In this document: positions 1 to 5,521 of the stretch, piece after piece
How positions within the stretch are numbered: position 1 is the stretch's first letter
Layout of the letters: each line of letters starts with the position of its first letter
Program-made: the position numbers and the translations under genes
The notes under the pieces: generated by a model
Database searches by the model: none
Seen by the model: only the letters and a program-made list of their open reading frames with translations
What the model was told of the DNA's origin: nothing
Origin: Fimbriimonadales bacterium
GTDB lineage: Bacteria; Armatimonadota; Fimbriimonadia; Fimbriimonadales; GBS-DC
Reading direction: 5' to 3'
DNA: 6,442 nt
NCBI GenBank assembly: GCA_025060055.1
Contig: JANXCK010000196.1
Coordinates: 1-6,442, forward strand

Positions 1-1098
1 CCGCACGAAGACATCCCGATCAAAGTTCGTGGGAATCACGAAGTGGCGGTACTCGTCATCGCCTGTGGGACCGACTTCGTACTCTACGGGCATTTCAAGC
101 ACGATGTCTGGCTCGCCCAGTTTCCAGCCGTTCGAAAACTGCTTAGGCGGTGGCAGGTCTTTCGGGTCGCCCATCGGCGCGCCCGACTCCACCCACTTCA
201 AAATCATCCCGATTTGTTCGTCGGTGAGGCGGCGCTCGCCTTGAAACTCGCCGTAGCCATGCACGGGCTTCCAGGGGGGCATCTGCCGCGCCTCGACCAC
301 CTTCGCGATTTCCTTGCGCCAAGTGTAGGCGTCCCGATAGGTCATCAGCGAAAAGGGCGCAACCTCCCCCGGACGGTGGCACGGCTGGCAATACGCTTGC
401 ATAATCGGCGCGATATGTTTGGCGTAGGTGATGGGGGCTTCTGAGGCGACTTCCTCGCGGAAGCGAATTGTGCAGCCGAAGGTCTCCGCAGCTGCGACCT
501 TCACAGGCTTGCCCGCCAGCACGGCATTCAAGGCATCTTTGAGGTAATGCACGCGCACGCGGTTCTCGTAGCGGTTGTCATCGATGGCGCCGCGATAGCG
601 CAGGAGCATCTTCTTGTCAATCAGAACGGCTTGCGGGGTCATCGTCGCGCCGACAGCACGGGCAAGAACGCCCTCAGAGTCGTGAATCACAGGCGGCTTC
701 AGCCCGTACTCGCGCCGATGTGCCAGCACCGATTCGCGGGTATCATCATAGTTCGGATAAACCAGAAACAGCTGCACACCTTTCTTGCGGTAAGCCTCAT
801 AAAGCTGATTGATGCGCACGGTGTAGCGCTGTGCTGCAGGGCATTTCGTTGCGGTGAAGAGGAACACCACTGGTCCTTGCCGAACGAGCTGGCTCAAGAT
901 GTAGACACGCCCCTGCAGGTCGCTGAACTCCAAGTCCGACACGCGGCGATTGACCGCGCCTGACTTGGGCGCTTCGGTCAGCACGCGATGTTTGAGGGAA
1001 ACCTTGGCGTCCACGATTCGGTTGTCCGAGACCAGCGCGGCATTCCAGCTCAGCGCGCCCAGTCCGCTCAGCAGCCCCAGCATCCATACCGCTCTCAT
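1..1098 (-). CDS. Exported redoxin / c-type cytochrome fusion protein, 3' end outside the window
   Basis: Open from an ATG at 1098 to the window edge (366 codons, no stop), so the C-terminus is missing. Residues 1-25 look like a signal peptide, implying work outside the cytoplasm. Residues ~50-195 resemble a thioredoxin-fold redoxin (AhpC/TSA-like), with FTATKCP at 81-87; Cys86 sits where a peroxidatic cysteine is expected and there is no CxxC pair. Residues ~224-312 look like a cytochrome c-type domain: CQPCH at 237-241 is a heme-binding CxxCH, and MPPW at 273-276 offers Met273 as a possible axial ligand. In relatives I recall from Acidobacteria and Planctomycetes this order is followed by a copper type II monooxygenase-like domain; the remaining residues (~325-366, including GEPDIVLEMP) look like its beginning. 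The start is supported by AAGGAG 8 bases upstream. Redox or electron-transfer role is inferred; substrate unknown. Confidence 0.85.
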   Translation of the reverse strand, partial: MRAVWMLGLLSGLGALSWNAALVSDNRIVDAKVSLKHRVLTEAPKSGAVNRRVSDLEFSDLQGRVYILSQLVRQGPVVFLFTATKCPAAQRYTVRINQLYEAYRKKGVQLFLVYPNYDDTRESVLAHRREYGLKPPVIHDSEGVLARAVGATMTPQAVLIDKKMLLRYRGAIDDNRYENRVRVHYLKDALNAVLAGKPVKVAAAETFGCTIRFREEVASEAPITYAKHIAPIMQAYCQPCHRPGEVAPFSLMTYRDAYTWRKEIAKVVEARQMPPWKPVHGYGEFQGERRLTDEQIGMILKWVESGAPMGDPKDLPPPKQFSNGWKLGEPDIVLEMPVEYEVGPTGDDEYRHFVIPTNFDRDVFVR

Positions 1099-1139
1099 TT
1101 TAGGGTCTCCTTCCACCAGCCCGCTGACTGGTCGTTCGA

Positions 1140-1166
1140 AGTATACCACCATATTGACGATTCCAA
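1140..1166 (-). promoter_or_regulatory. Putative promoter of the redoxin/cytochrome gene
   Basis: On the minus strand, TATACT (1140-1145) is preceded by TGG, giving an extended -10 (TGnTATACT). TTGGAA (1161-1166) lies 15 bases upstream as a possible -35. The start codon at 1098 would then have a leader of roughly 35 bases containing the AAGGAG ribosome site. The 15-base spacer is short, but the extended -10 could compensate. Called by eye. Confidence 0.45.
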
Positions 1167-1265
1167 GCCTTTGCTGTTCGGCAATCTCCCCCGAATCGGA
1201 ACAATCCGCTGTTCACTCGCGTCTAACTGTGTATCCCGAAAAATGCGGGATTTGCTGGGATGTGC

Positions 1266-1292
1266 TTGACAAACCCGCTCTTGGGGTATAAT
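1266..1292 (+). promoter_or_regulatory. Sigma-70 type promoter of the H-X9-DG pseudopilin gene
   Basis: Both hexamers are perfect consensus: TTGACA at 1266-1271 and TATAAT at 1287-1292, with a short spacer of 15 bases (17 is usual). Transcription would begin near 1299, giving a leader of about 85 bases that contains a terminator-like hairpin (1307-1340). The segment CTCTTGGGGTATAATT (1278-1293) recurs with one mismatch at the M48 promoter (5628-5643). Confidence 0.75.
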
Positions 1293-1306
1293 TGACGCAC
1301 TCCCAG

Positions 1307-1340
1307 AAAGGGCAGCCTCGCATTGCGGGACTGCCTTTTT
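1307..1340 (+). promoter_or_regulatory. Terminator-like hairpin in the leader of the pseudopilin gene
   Basis: Bases 1307-1315 pair with 1331-1339 (nine pairs, one G·T), then after a C/A mismatch 1317-1321 pair with 1325-1329 (five pairs, one T·G), closing on the loop ATT. The 3' arm ends in five T (1336-1340). Helix plus T-run is the form of an intrinsic terminator, yet it sits about 8 bases after the expected transcription start and 45 bases before the start codon. It could attenuate transcription or stabilise the 5' end of the message. I see no anti-terminator partner, leader peptide or known riboswitch. Confidence 0.5.
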
Positions 1341-1365
1341 CAGCTACTGGGAACAACGACACTAT

Positions 1366-1371
1366 AGGAGG
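1366..1371 (+). promoter_or_regulatory. Ribosome binding site AGGAGG that bears on the pseudopilin start
   Basis: A perfect AGGAGG lies only one base before an ATG at 1373 and 13 bases before the ATG at 1385, both in the same frame. One base is too close for normal initiation; 13 is long but usable. The 1385 start also gives the standard short basic prepilin leader MNRKG, so I prefer it. The choice changes the protein by four residues only. Confidence 0.6.
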
Positions 1372-1384
1372 TATGAGCAGAACC

Positions 1385-2257
1385 ATGAATCGCAAGGGCT
1401 TTACGCTGATTGAGTTGCTGGTTGTCATCGCGATTATCGCGATTCTGGCGGCAATTCTCTTCCCCGTGTTTGCGCAGGCGCGCGAGAGCGCACGCCAGAC
1501 GCAATGCACGAACAACCAGAAGCAAATCGCTTTGGCGGTGCTGCAGTATGTGAATGATTTCGATGAGACCTTCCCCTTGAGCGCCTACATCGGGCGCGAT
1601 GCGCAGGGCAACCCGCGCTTCGTTGCTGTTTACGACATCATAGCGCCCTACATCAAGAATGTCGACGTCTTCGTCTGCCCCAGCTATCGCCCTGGTATTG
1701 ACTGGCCGCAGCGTGTGGCAAACGTGGGAGGACTGCCTCCTGCGCTGGCGACCTTCCGCTATGTGGGCTACATCCCCAATCTCGGTCTGTTCGGCGAGAA
1801 CTTCTGCCCCAGCGTTCGAAAGCGCACACCTAACACCCGGATGGCGCAGGTAGAGGCGCCCGTGAACACAATCATGTTGTTCGACGGCTTCCTGAAGGAT
1901 CGCCAACCGTTGGAGTTTTACAACTTCTTGGCGATGGCACGCCACAAGGAGGGCGTGGTGATTAACTTTGTGGACGGGCACGCACGCTGGTATCGCTGGA
2001 ACGGCATCAAGAACATCGCCCCGCGCGAACAGTTCCCCACTCCTGCCACCGCTTACAACGGGCAGCCAACGCGCGTGGGGGCAAACGGATTCTACTACAA
2101 CTGGCGCGAGCGAGCGAATGAAGGGCTACTCGTGAGCGATGCCCAATTGCAGAATGTGCCCAGCTCGCCCAGCGGTCCCGACGGTCCGTACAACGATCTG
2201 CACGGCGTGCCAGGCACCGGTATCACCGACTCGGAAGACCTCACCGACTGCAACTGA
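1385..2257 (+). CDS. DUF1559-type pseudopilin-like protein with prepilin leader and H-X9-DG motif
   Basis: 290 residues from the ATG at 1385. The N-terminus MNRKGFTLIELLVVI is a class III (type IV prepilin) signal: prepilin peptidase should cut between Gly5 and Phe6, and Glu10 is the conserved +5 glutamate. Residues 6-29 form the hydrophobic helix that anchors such proteins in the membrane or packs in a pseudopilus. LFPVFAQARE follows, then a mostly soluble domain with cysteines at 41, 98, 141 and 289. His187 and Asp197-Gly198 are separated by exactly nine residues, the H-X9-DG signature of prepilin-processing-associated proteins that occur in many paralogues in Armatimonadota and Planctomycetes. 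Their individual functions are mostly unknown; a surface or type II secretion-like role is inference. It is a single-gene unit with its own promoter and terminator. Confidence 0.9.
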   Translation: MNRKGFTLIELLVVIAIIAILAAILFPVFAQARESARQTQCTNNQKQIALAVLQYVNDFDETFPLSAYIGRDAQGNPRFVAVYDIIAPYIKNVDVFVCPSYRPGIDWPQRVANVGGLPPALATFRYVGYIPNLGLFGENFCPSVRKRTPNTRMAQVEAPVNTIMLFDGFLKDRQPLEFYNFLAMARHKEGVVINFVDGHARWYRWNGIKNIAPREQFPTPATAYNGQPTRVGANGFYYNWRERANEGLLVSDAQLQNVPSSPSGPDGPYNDLHGVPGTGITDSEDLTDCN

Positions 2258-2284
2258 TTCGCGGAAGACCGTTTCGAGAGCCTC

Positions 2285-2320
2285 AACAAGCCGAGCGAAG
2301 TCGCTCGGCTTGTTCTTATT
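2285..2320 (+). terminator. Strong intrinsic terminator after the pseudopilin gene
   Basis: A perfect 13-base-pair inverted repeat, AACAAGCCGAGCG (2285-2297) with CGCTCGGCTTGTT (2302-2314), closes on the loop AAGT. It is followed by a loosely T-rich tail (CTTATT) and starts 27 bases after the stop codon. It separates the pseudopilin gene from spoVR. The AACA/TGTT flanks give A- and T-rich ends on both strands, so it might work in either direction. Confidence 0.85.
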
Positions 2321-2388
2321 CGCTGGCAAACTCGTCGGAACCTGCCGACAATACTGAGCGTTAATATCTCATAGGATTGGGGGCAACG

Positions 2389-3825
2389 ATGACGCAGGCA
2401 GAACGCGCGGAACTGGAACGCTGGATCGAGATGATTTACGAAAAGGCACTGGAGCTGGGCTTAGACCCGTTCCCTGTGCATTTCGAGGTCGTGCCCGCGC
2501 ATGTAATCTACGAGCTGGGTGCATACGCCTTGCCCGCACGCTTCTCGCACTGGACTTTCGGACGCGACTACCACGTGCAGAAAACGATGTACGAGTACGG
2601 CGTAAGCCGTATCTACGAACTGGTGTTCAACAGCGACCCCGCACAAGCGTTCCTGCTCGATGTGAACGACATGCTCGCGCACAAGCTGGTCATCGCCCAT
2701 GTGTACGGGCATTCCGACTTTTTCAAGAACAACATCTACTTCGAACATACCGACCGCAAGATGATTGAGCGCGCCCGCCTGCACGCCGAACGCATCCGTC
2801 ACTACGAAATGGTTCACGGTCCGCTCGTGGTAGAGCAGTTTCTCGATGCCGTGTTGTCTATCGAGGAGCATATCGACCCTGTGCTGCCCACTTACGGCGC
2901 GCTCCCGCGCAAGCAAGAGGAGAAGGAACCCGCGCCCGCTGGCGATACTTTCGAGGACATCTTCTACATGGTGGAGCCGAAGCCAAAGCCCGAACCCAAA
3001 AAACGCAAAATCCCCGAAGAGCCGCAGAAAGACCTACTGCTTTTCATCCGCGACCACTCGCGCGTGCTGGAAGAGTGGCAGCGCGACATTATCAGCATGA
3101 TCCGCGAAGAGATGATTTACTTTTTACCCCAGATTAAGACAAAAATCATGAATGAAGGTTGGGCGACGCTCTTCCACGAACGCATTCTCGAAGACCTGCC
3201 TCTCACTCCAGACGAGCATGTGCAGTTTCGCAGGATGCATTCGGCGGTGATTCAACCCGGCTCACGCCTAAGCCTAAACCCCTATTATGTGGGCTACAAG
3301 GTGCTGCGCGACATTGAACGCCGCTGGAACGGCGAAATCGACCCCGACGAGGAAGAGACCGACTGGATGGGCTTCCGCATCGAACGCCCCGTCGGACAAG
3401 GTATGCAGAAACTGTTTGAAGTGCGCACGCTGGAGTGCGACCAGACCTTCCTGCACAAGTATCTCACTGAAAAGCTGGTGCGCGAGTTAGATCTGTACAC
3501 CTATCGCGTGGAGGAGCATAACGGCGAGCTGGTATGGGTGGTCGACGAGACCGACTGGCGCACGGTGCGCAACACCCTCGTCGATAGTATGACCAACTTC
3601 GGCGTGCCCGTGCTGACCGTTGAGGACGGCGATTGGGAGCATCGGGGCGAACTGTACCTCAAGCACCACTACGACGGCAAGCCGCTCGATATGCAGCGCA
3701 CCACCCGCTGCATGCGCTATCTTGTCAAGCTCTGGGGACGCCCTGTGCATATCGAGACCGTCATAGACGACGAGCAAGCGCTCATCACCTGCGACGGCAA
3801 CACCGTGACGCAGCGCGCTCTTTAG
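2389..3825 (+). CDS. spoVR: SpoVR / YcgB family protein
   Basis: 478 residues from the ATG at 2389, close to the family's usual ~480-510. Recognised by family segments: HVYGHSDFFKNN (residues 104-115), a central block with WQRDIISMIREEMIYFLPQ (230-248) then MNEGWATLFH (254-263), LNPYYVGYKVLRDIERRW (296-313), and a C-terminal part (~395-460) in which LVKLWGRPV resembles the end of E. coli YcgB. Residues ~173-214 form a Lys/Glu/Pro-rich low-complexity linker between the two halves. Bacillus SpoVR affects spore cortex formation, but the family is widespread in non-sporulating bacteria and its biochemical activity is unclear. The usual partners PrkA/YeaG kinase and YhbH/YeaH (DUF444) are absent from this window. 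Start: GGGGG lies 5 bases before the ATG; an in-frame TTG at 2377 is less likely. TAATAT at 2362-2367 may be a weak -10. Cytoplasmic, no signal peptide. Confidence 0.92.
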   Translation: MTQAERAELERWIEMIYEKALELGLDPFPVHFEVVPAHVIYELGAYALPARFSHWTFGRDYHVQKTMYEYGVSRIYELVFNSDPAQAFLLDVNDMLAHKLVIAHVYGHSDFFKNNIYFEHTDRKMIERARLHAERIRHYEMVHGPLVVEQFLDAVLSIEEHIDPVLPTYGALPRKQEEKEPAPAGDTFEDIFYMVEPKPKPEPKKRKIPEEPQKDLLLFIRDHSRVLEEWQRDIISMIREEMIYFLPQIKTKIMNEGWATLFHERILEDLPLTPDEHVQFRRMHSAVIQPGSRLSLNPYYVGYKVLRDIERRWNGEIDPDEEETDWMGFRIERPVGQGMQKLFEVRTLECDQTFLHKYLTEKLVRELDLYTYRVEEHNGELVWVVDETDWRTVRNTLVDSMTNFGVPVLTVEDGDWEHRGELYLKHHYDGKPLDMQRTTRCMRYLVKLWGRPVHIETVIDDEQALITCDGNTVTQRAL

Positions 3826-3832
3826 GAAGCTC

Positions 3833-3918
3833 ATACCAATCGGCGTTTCAAGCAACCCAATTCGTTAGCGAGACGCTGACGCGACACACGCGCTCCACGT
3901 AGCGTCGGCGATTGGCAT
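3833..3918. repeat. Degenerate foldback repeat between convergent spoVR and queA (copy 1)
   Basis: The left end ATACCAATCGGCG (3833-3845) and the reverse complement of the right end (3906-3918, ATGCCAATCGCCG) match at 11 of 13 positions, so the segment can fold back. The first 19 bases after the leading A (TACCAATCGGCGTTTCAAG, 3834-3852) are identical to 5376-5394, and GTAGCGTCGGCG near the right end also recurs there. The middle (GTTAGCGAGACGCTGACGC) looks like a decayed version of the long inner stem of the other copy. It fills nearly all of the 95-base gap between two genes that read towards each other. There is no T-run, so a terminator role is possible but not shown. Confidence 0.65.
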
Positions 3919-3920
3919 TA

Positions 3921-4931
3921 CTACAAAATTAGCATTGCATCGCCGAAGCTAAGAAATCGGTACTGCTCGCGCACGGCTTCGTTGTACGCCCGTAAGATAA
4001 ACTCGCGCCCTGCGAACGCGCTCACCAGCACCAGCATCGTCGTGCGCGGCATATGGAAGTTTGTGATAATAGCGTCCACCACCTTGAACTCGTAGCCAGG
4101 CGTGATGTACAGGTGCGTCTCGGCAGAGCCAGGCTGCACCCTGCGCTTGCCGATTGCTGCGCTCTCCAGCGTGCGAATGGTCGTTGTGCCCACGGCAACA
4201 ATACGCCCGCGCGCCGCGTTGACGGCTTGCGCAGCCTCAGGACTGACAGTGTACCACTCACCGTGCATCTTGTGCTGCTCTACTTGCGCCGTCTGCAGTG
4301 GGCGGAAGGTGTCGAGGCTCACATGCAAGGTGATGTACACCACCTGCACGCCCTGTGCCTGCAATCGCTGGAGCAGTTCGGGCGTGAAGTGGAGTCCCGC
4401 TGTAGGCGCGGCAGCGGAGCCTGCCCGTCGTGCGTACACCGTCTGATAGCGCTCTGGGTCGGTCAACTGCTTGTGAATGTACGGGGGCAGTGGCACTTGC
4501 CCGATGCGCGGCAGCACTTGTTCAGGTGGCTCCTCGCTGAGCAAACGCACCACGCGCAAACCACCTTCCAGTCTGCCCTCGATGTGAACCTCCATCAGGT
4601 CGTCGATCAGCACGCGGCTGCCTTCGGGCAGGCGTCTGCCAGGCTTGACCAGCGCATGCCAGCGTCCATCGGCGACGGGATGGAGCAGAAGTACCTCTGC
4701 CTGTCCGCCCGTCGGCTTGCGCCCTCGCAGTCGCCACGCTGAGACGCGCGTATCGTTCAGCACCAGCACATCGCCCGCGCGGAGGTACTCTGGCAACTCG
4801 TAGAATCGCCGATGCTCAATCGTCTGCGTCGCACGATGCAGCACCATCAGGCGCGAATGGTCGCGCGGTTCTGTCGGTTCCTGCGCAATCAGCGACGCTG
4901 GCAACTCGTAATCGAACAGGCTCGCATCCAT
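3921..4931 (-). CDS. queA: S-adenosylmethionine:tRNA ribosyltransferase-isomerase QueA
   Basis: 336 residues, close to the usual ~340. QueA transfers and isomerises the ribosyl part of S-adenosylmethionine onto 7-aminomethyl-7-deazaguanine in tRNA, making epoxyqueuosine at the wobble position of GUN-anticodon tRNAs; it acts in the cytoplasm. Diagnostic segments: the N-terminal DYELPASLIAQEP (7-19), LVLNDTRV (56-63), VKPGRRLPEG (95-104), PLPPYIHK (147-154), AAPTAGLHFTPELL (174-187), VGTTTIRTLES (247-257), TNFHMPRTTMLVLVSAFAGRE (from 290), and the C-terminal YRFLSFGDAMLI. The loop usually written HVGxGTF reads HVSLDTF here (203-209). The start is 3 bases after the stop of the DUF2905-like gene, and GAGGG for queA lies within that gene's last codons, so the two are probably one operon with coupled translation. 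No other queuosine gene is in the window. Confidence 0.97.
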   Translation of the reverse strand: MDASLFDYELPASLIAQEPTEPRDHSRLMVLHRATQTIEHRRFYELPEYLRAGDVLVLNDTRVSAWRLRGRKPTGGQAEVLLLHPVADGRWHALVKPGRRLPEGSRVLIDDLMEVHIEGRLEGGLRVVRLLSEEPPEQVLPRIGQVPLPPYIHKQLTDPERYQTVYARRAGSAAAPTAGLHFTPELLQRLQAQGVQVVYITLHVSLDTFRPLQTAQVEQHKMHGEWYTVSPEAAQAVNAARGRIVAVGTTTIRTLESAAIGKRRVQPGSAETHLYITPGYEFKVVDAIITNFHMPRTTMLVLVSAFAGREFILRAYNEAVREQYRFLSFGDAMLIL

Positions 4932-4934
4932 CGT

Positions 4935-5168
4935 CTAACGCCCTCGCGTGCTGAGCCACGCCCAAAAGGTCAGAAGCAAGGTCAAAATAATGCTAATCAG
5001 GATGCTTGTGCCCAGTGGGAAGTAGAACTGGAAGCCGTCGCGCTGGATGGCGATGTCGCCCGGCATGCGCCAGCCGCGCACGCCCAATCGCTCCAGCCCA
5101 ATCAGCAGCAGCCCGACCAAGACCAGCACTGTCCCCAGCCCCACTAACACCTTGCCAACAGCGCTCAT
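4935..5168 (-). CDS. Small two-helix membrane protein, DUF2905-like
   Basis: 77 residues from the ATG at 5168. Two hydrophobic helices (about residues 5-27 and 52-70) flank a short conserved stretch, MPGDIAIQRDGFQFYFPLGTS (starting at 35), which resembles the DUF2905 pattern PGDI-I-R--F-FYFPL-TS. Inner-membrane location is inferred; function is unknown for the family. It is the first gene of a two-gene unit with queA; physical linkage may not mean shared function. The frame stays open upstream to 5426, but that extension is translated from the repeats at 5222-5377 and is rejected. The ribosome site is weak (AAGGG 15 bases away). A TACAAT on the minus strand 8 bases before the ATG could be a -10 giving a leaderless or nearly leaderless message, but no good -35 accompanies it. 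A GTG directly before the ATG is an alternative start. Confidence 0.85.
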   Translation of the reverse strand: MSAVGKVLVGLGTVLVLVGLLLIGLERLGVRGWRMPGDIAIQRDGFQFYFPLGTSILISIILTLLLTFWAWLSTRGR

Positions 5169-5221
5169 CACGATGAATTGTACCCTTCGGCAGCGGGAAG
5201 CGCGGTTCGATCGGTTTCTGA

Positions 5222-5377
5222 TAAGTGCCTCAACGATTAAATTGTCCCGTTTCACCACCCTCACCCCCCTTGACCCCTTCTCCCAGAGGGCGCGGGGGAA
5301 CTCGGCTCCCCTCTCCTCGTGGGAGAGGGGCTGGGGGTGAGGGTCAAAAAGCGAGCTTTCAACTTGTGAGGCACTTA
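5222..5377. mobile_element. MITE-like foldback element with TA-bounded terminal inverted repeats
   Basis: TAAGTGCCTCA (5222-5232) is matched perfectly in inverted orientation by TGAGGCACTTA (5367-5377). If the outer TA on each side is a target duplication, the element proper is 5224-5375 (152 bases) with 9-base perfect ends AGTGCCTCA. Inward, the arms stay loosely complementary for about 22-24 bases, then become perfect again over 12 bases (ACCCTCACCCCC, 5257-5268, with 5333-5344). It encodes no transposase. TA duplication and short ends fit a non-autonomous element moved by an IS630/Tc1-mariner type transposase; that parentage is inference. The GC-rich core belongs to the class of interspersed repeats whose translations (PSPRGRG, HPQPLSHEERG) litter bacterial annotations. 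Confidence 0.65.
5257..5344. repeat. GC-rich nested inverted repeat with G-quadruplex motifs on both strands
   Basis: This is the core of the MITE-like element. The outer arms 5257-5268/5333-5344 pair perfectly over 12 bases. The next block, 5274-5285/5320-5330, pairs over 11 bases with one bulged T. The plus strand of the right arm has G-runs at 5321-5323, 5327-5330, 5333-5337 and 5341-5343, with loops of 3, 2 and 3. The left arm has C-runs at 5258-5260, 5264-5269, 5274-5277 and 5282-5284, so the minus strand carries the same kind of motif. Either a long hairpin or two quadruplexes could form. Confidence 0.7.
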
Positions 5378-5493
5378 CCAATCGGCGTTTCAAGTGGCGC
5401 CATCGTCGGCGAGGACGCCGACGCAACGCTGGGTGTGTTTGTAGCGTCGGCGTCTCGCCGACGGCATCATGGCGTTTGGTACGCCGATGGGGT
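5376..5493. repeat. Near-palindromic foldback repeat (copy 2, fuller copy)
   Basis: The left end ACCAATCGGCGT and the right end (ACGCCGATGGGGT, 5481-5493) are near-complementary. In the middle GTCGGCGAGGACGCCGACGC (5405-5424) pairs with GCGTCGGCGTCTCGCCGAC (5444-5462) as a 19-20 pair stem with one bulge. Additional GCCAT/ATGGC complementarity (5399-5403 with 5468-5472) lies between the ends and this stem. The loop is 5425-5443. The first 19 bases are identical to copy 1 at 3834-3852. No coding potential. The structure would suit a mobile palindromic repeat (REP- or MITE-like) or a large RNA hairpin if transcribed. Family unknown to me. Confidence 0.7.
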
Positions 5494-5521
5494 TTTCAAA
5501 TGTTATACGGCTAAAACCGTC

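Noticed and set aside
547..963. 138-residue open frame on the plus strand opposite the redoxin/cytochrome gene
   Set aside because: It is antisense to a continuous 366-codon frame with clear domain motifs; no ribosome site or family resemblance.
1233..1251. Small inverted repeat TCCCG...CGGGA upstream of the pseudopilin promoter as an operator
   Set aside because: Only five pairs with a 7-base loop; expected by chance in DNA of this composition and with no supporting second copy.
1292..1384. Longer pseudopilin start at a TTG at 1292
   Set aside because: This TTG overlaps the -10 box, so it would lie upstream of the transcript start, and the extension would bury the prepilin leader behind 31 extra residues.
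1340..1981. 213-residue open frame on the minus strand opposite the pseudopilin gene
   Set aside because: It mirrors the codons of a clear H-X9-DG protein, has no family resemblance, and would start inside that gene.
4053..4742. 229-residue open frame on the plus strand opposite queA
   Set aside because: It is fully antisense to a well-recognised queA gene, with a Cys/His/Arg-rich composition typical of shadow frames in GC-rich DNA and no recognisable family.
5169..5426. N-terminal extension of the DUF2905-like protein (open frame up to 5426 on the minus strand)
   Set aside because: The added ~86 residues are basic, include the repeat-derived run HPQPLSHEERG and come from the MITE-like and foldback repeats. 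The family-like sequence begins at the ATG at 5168.
5405..5462. Repeated CGGCG/CGCCG units considered as a CRISPR array
   Set aside because: The units are arms of one palindrome. There are no regularly spaced direct repeats with unique spacers and no cas genes.
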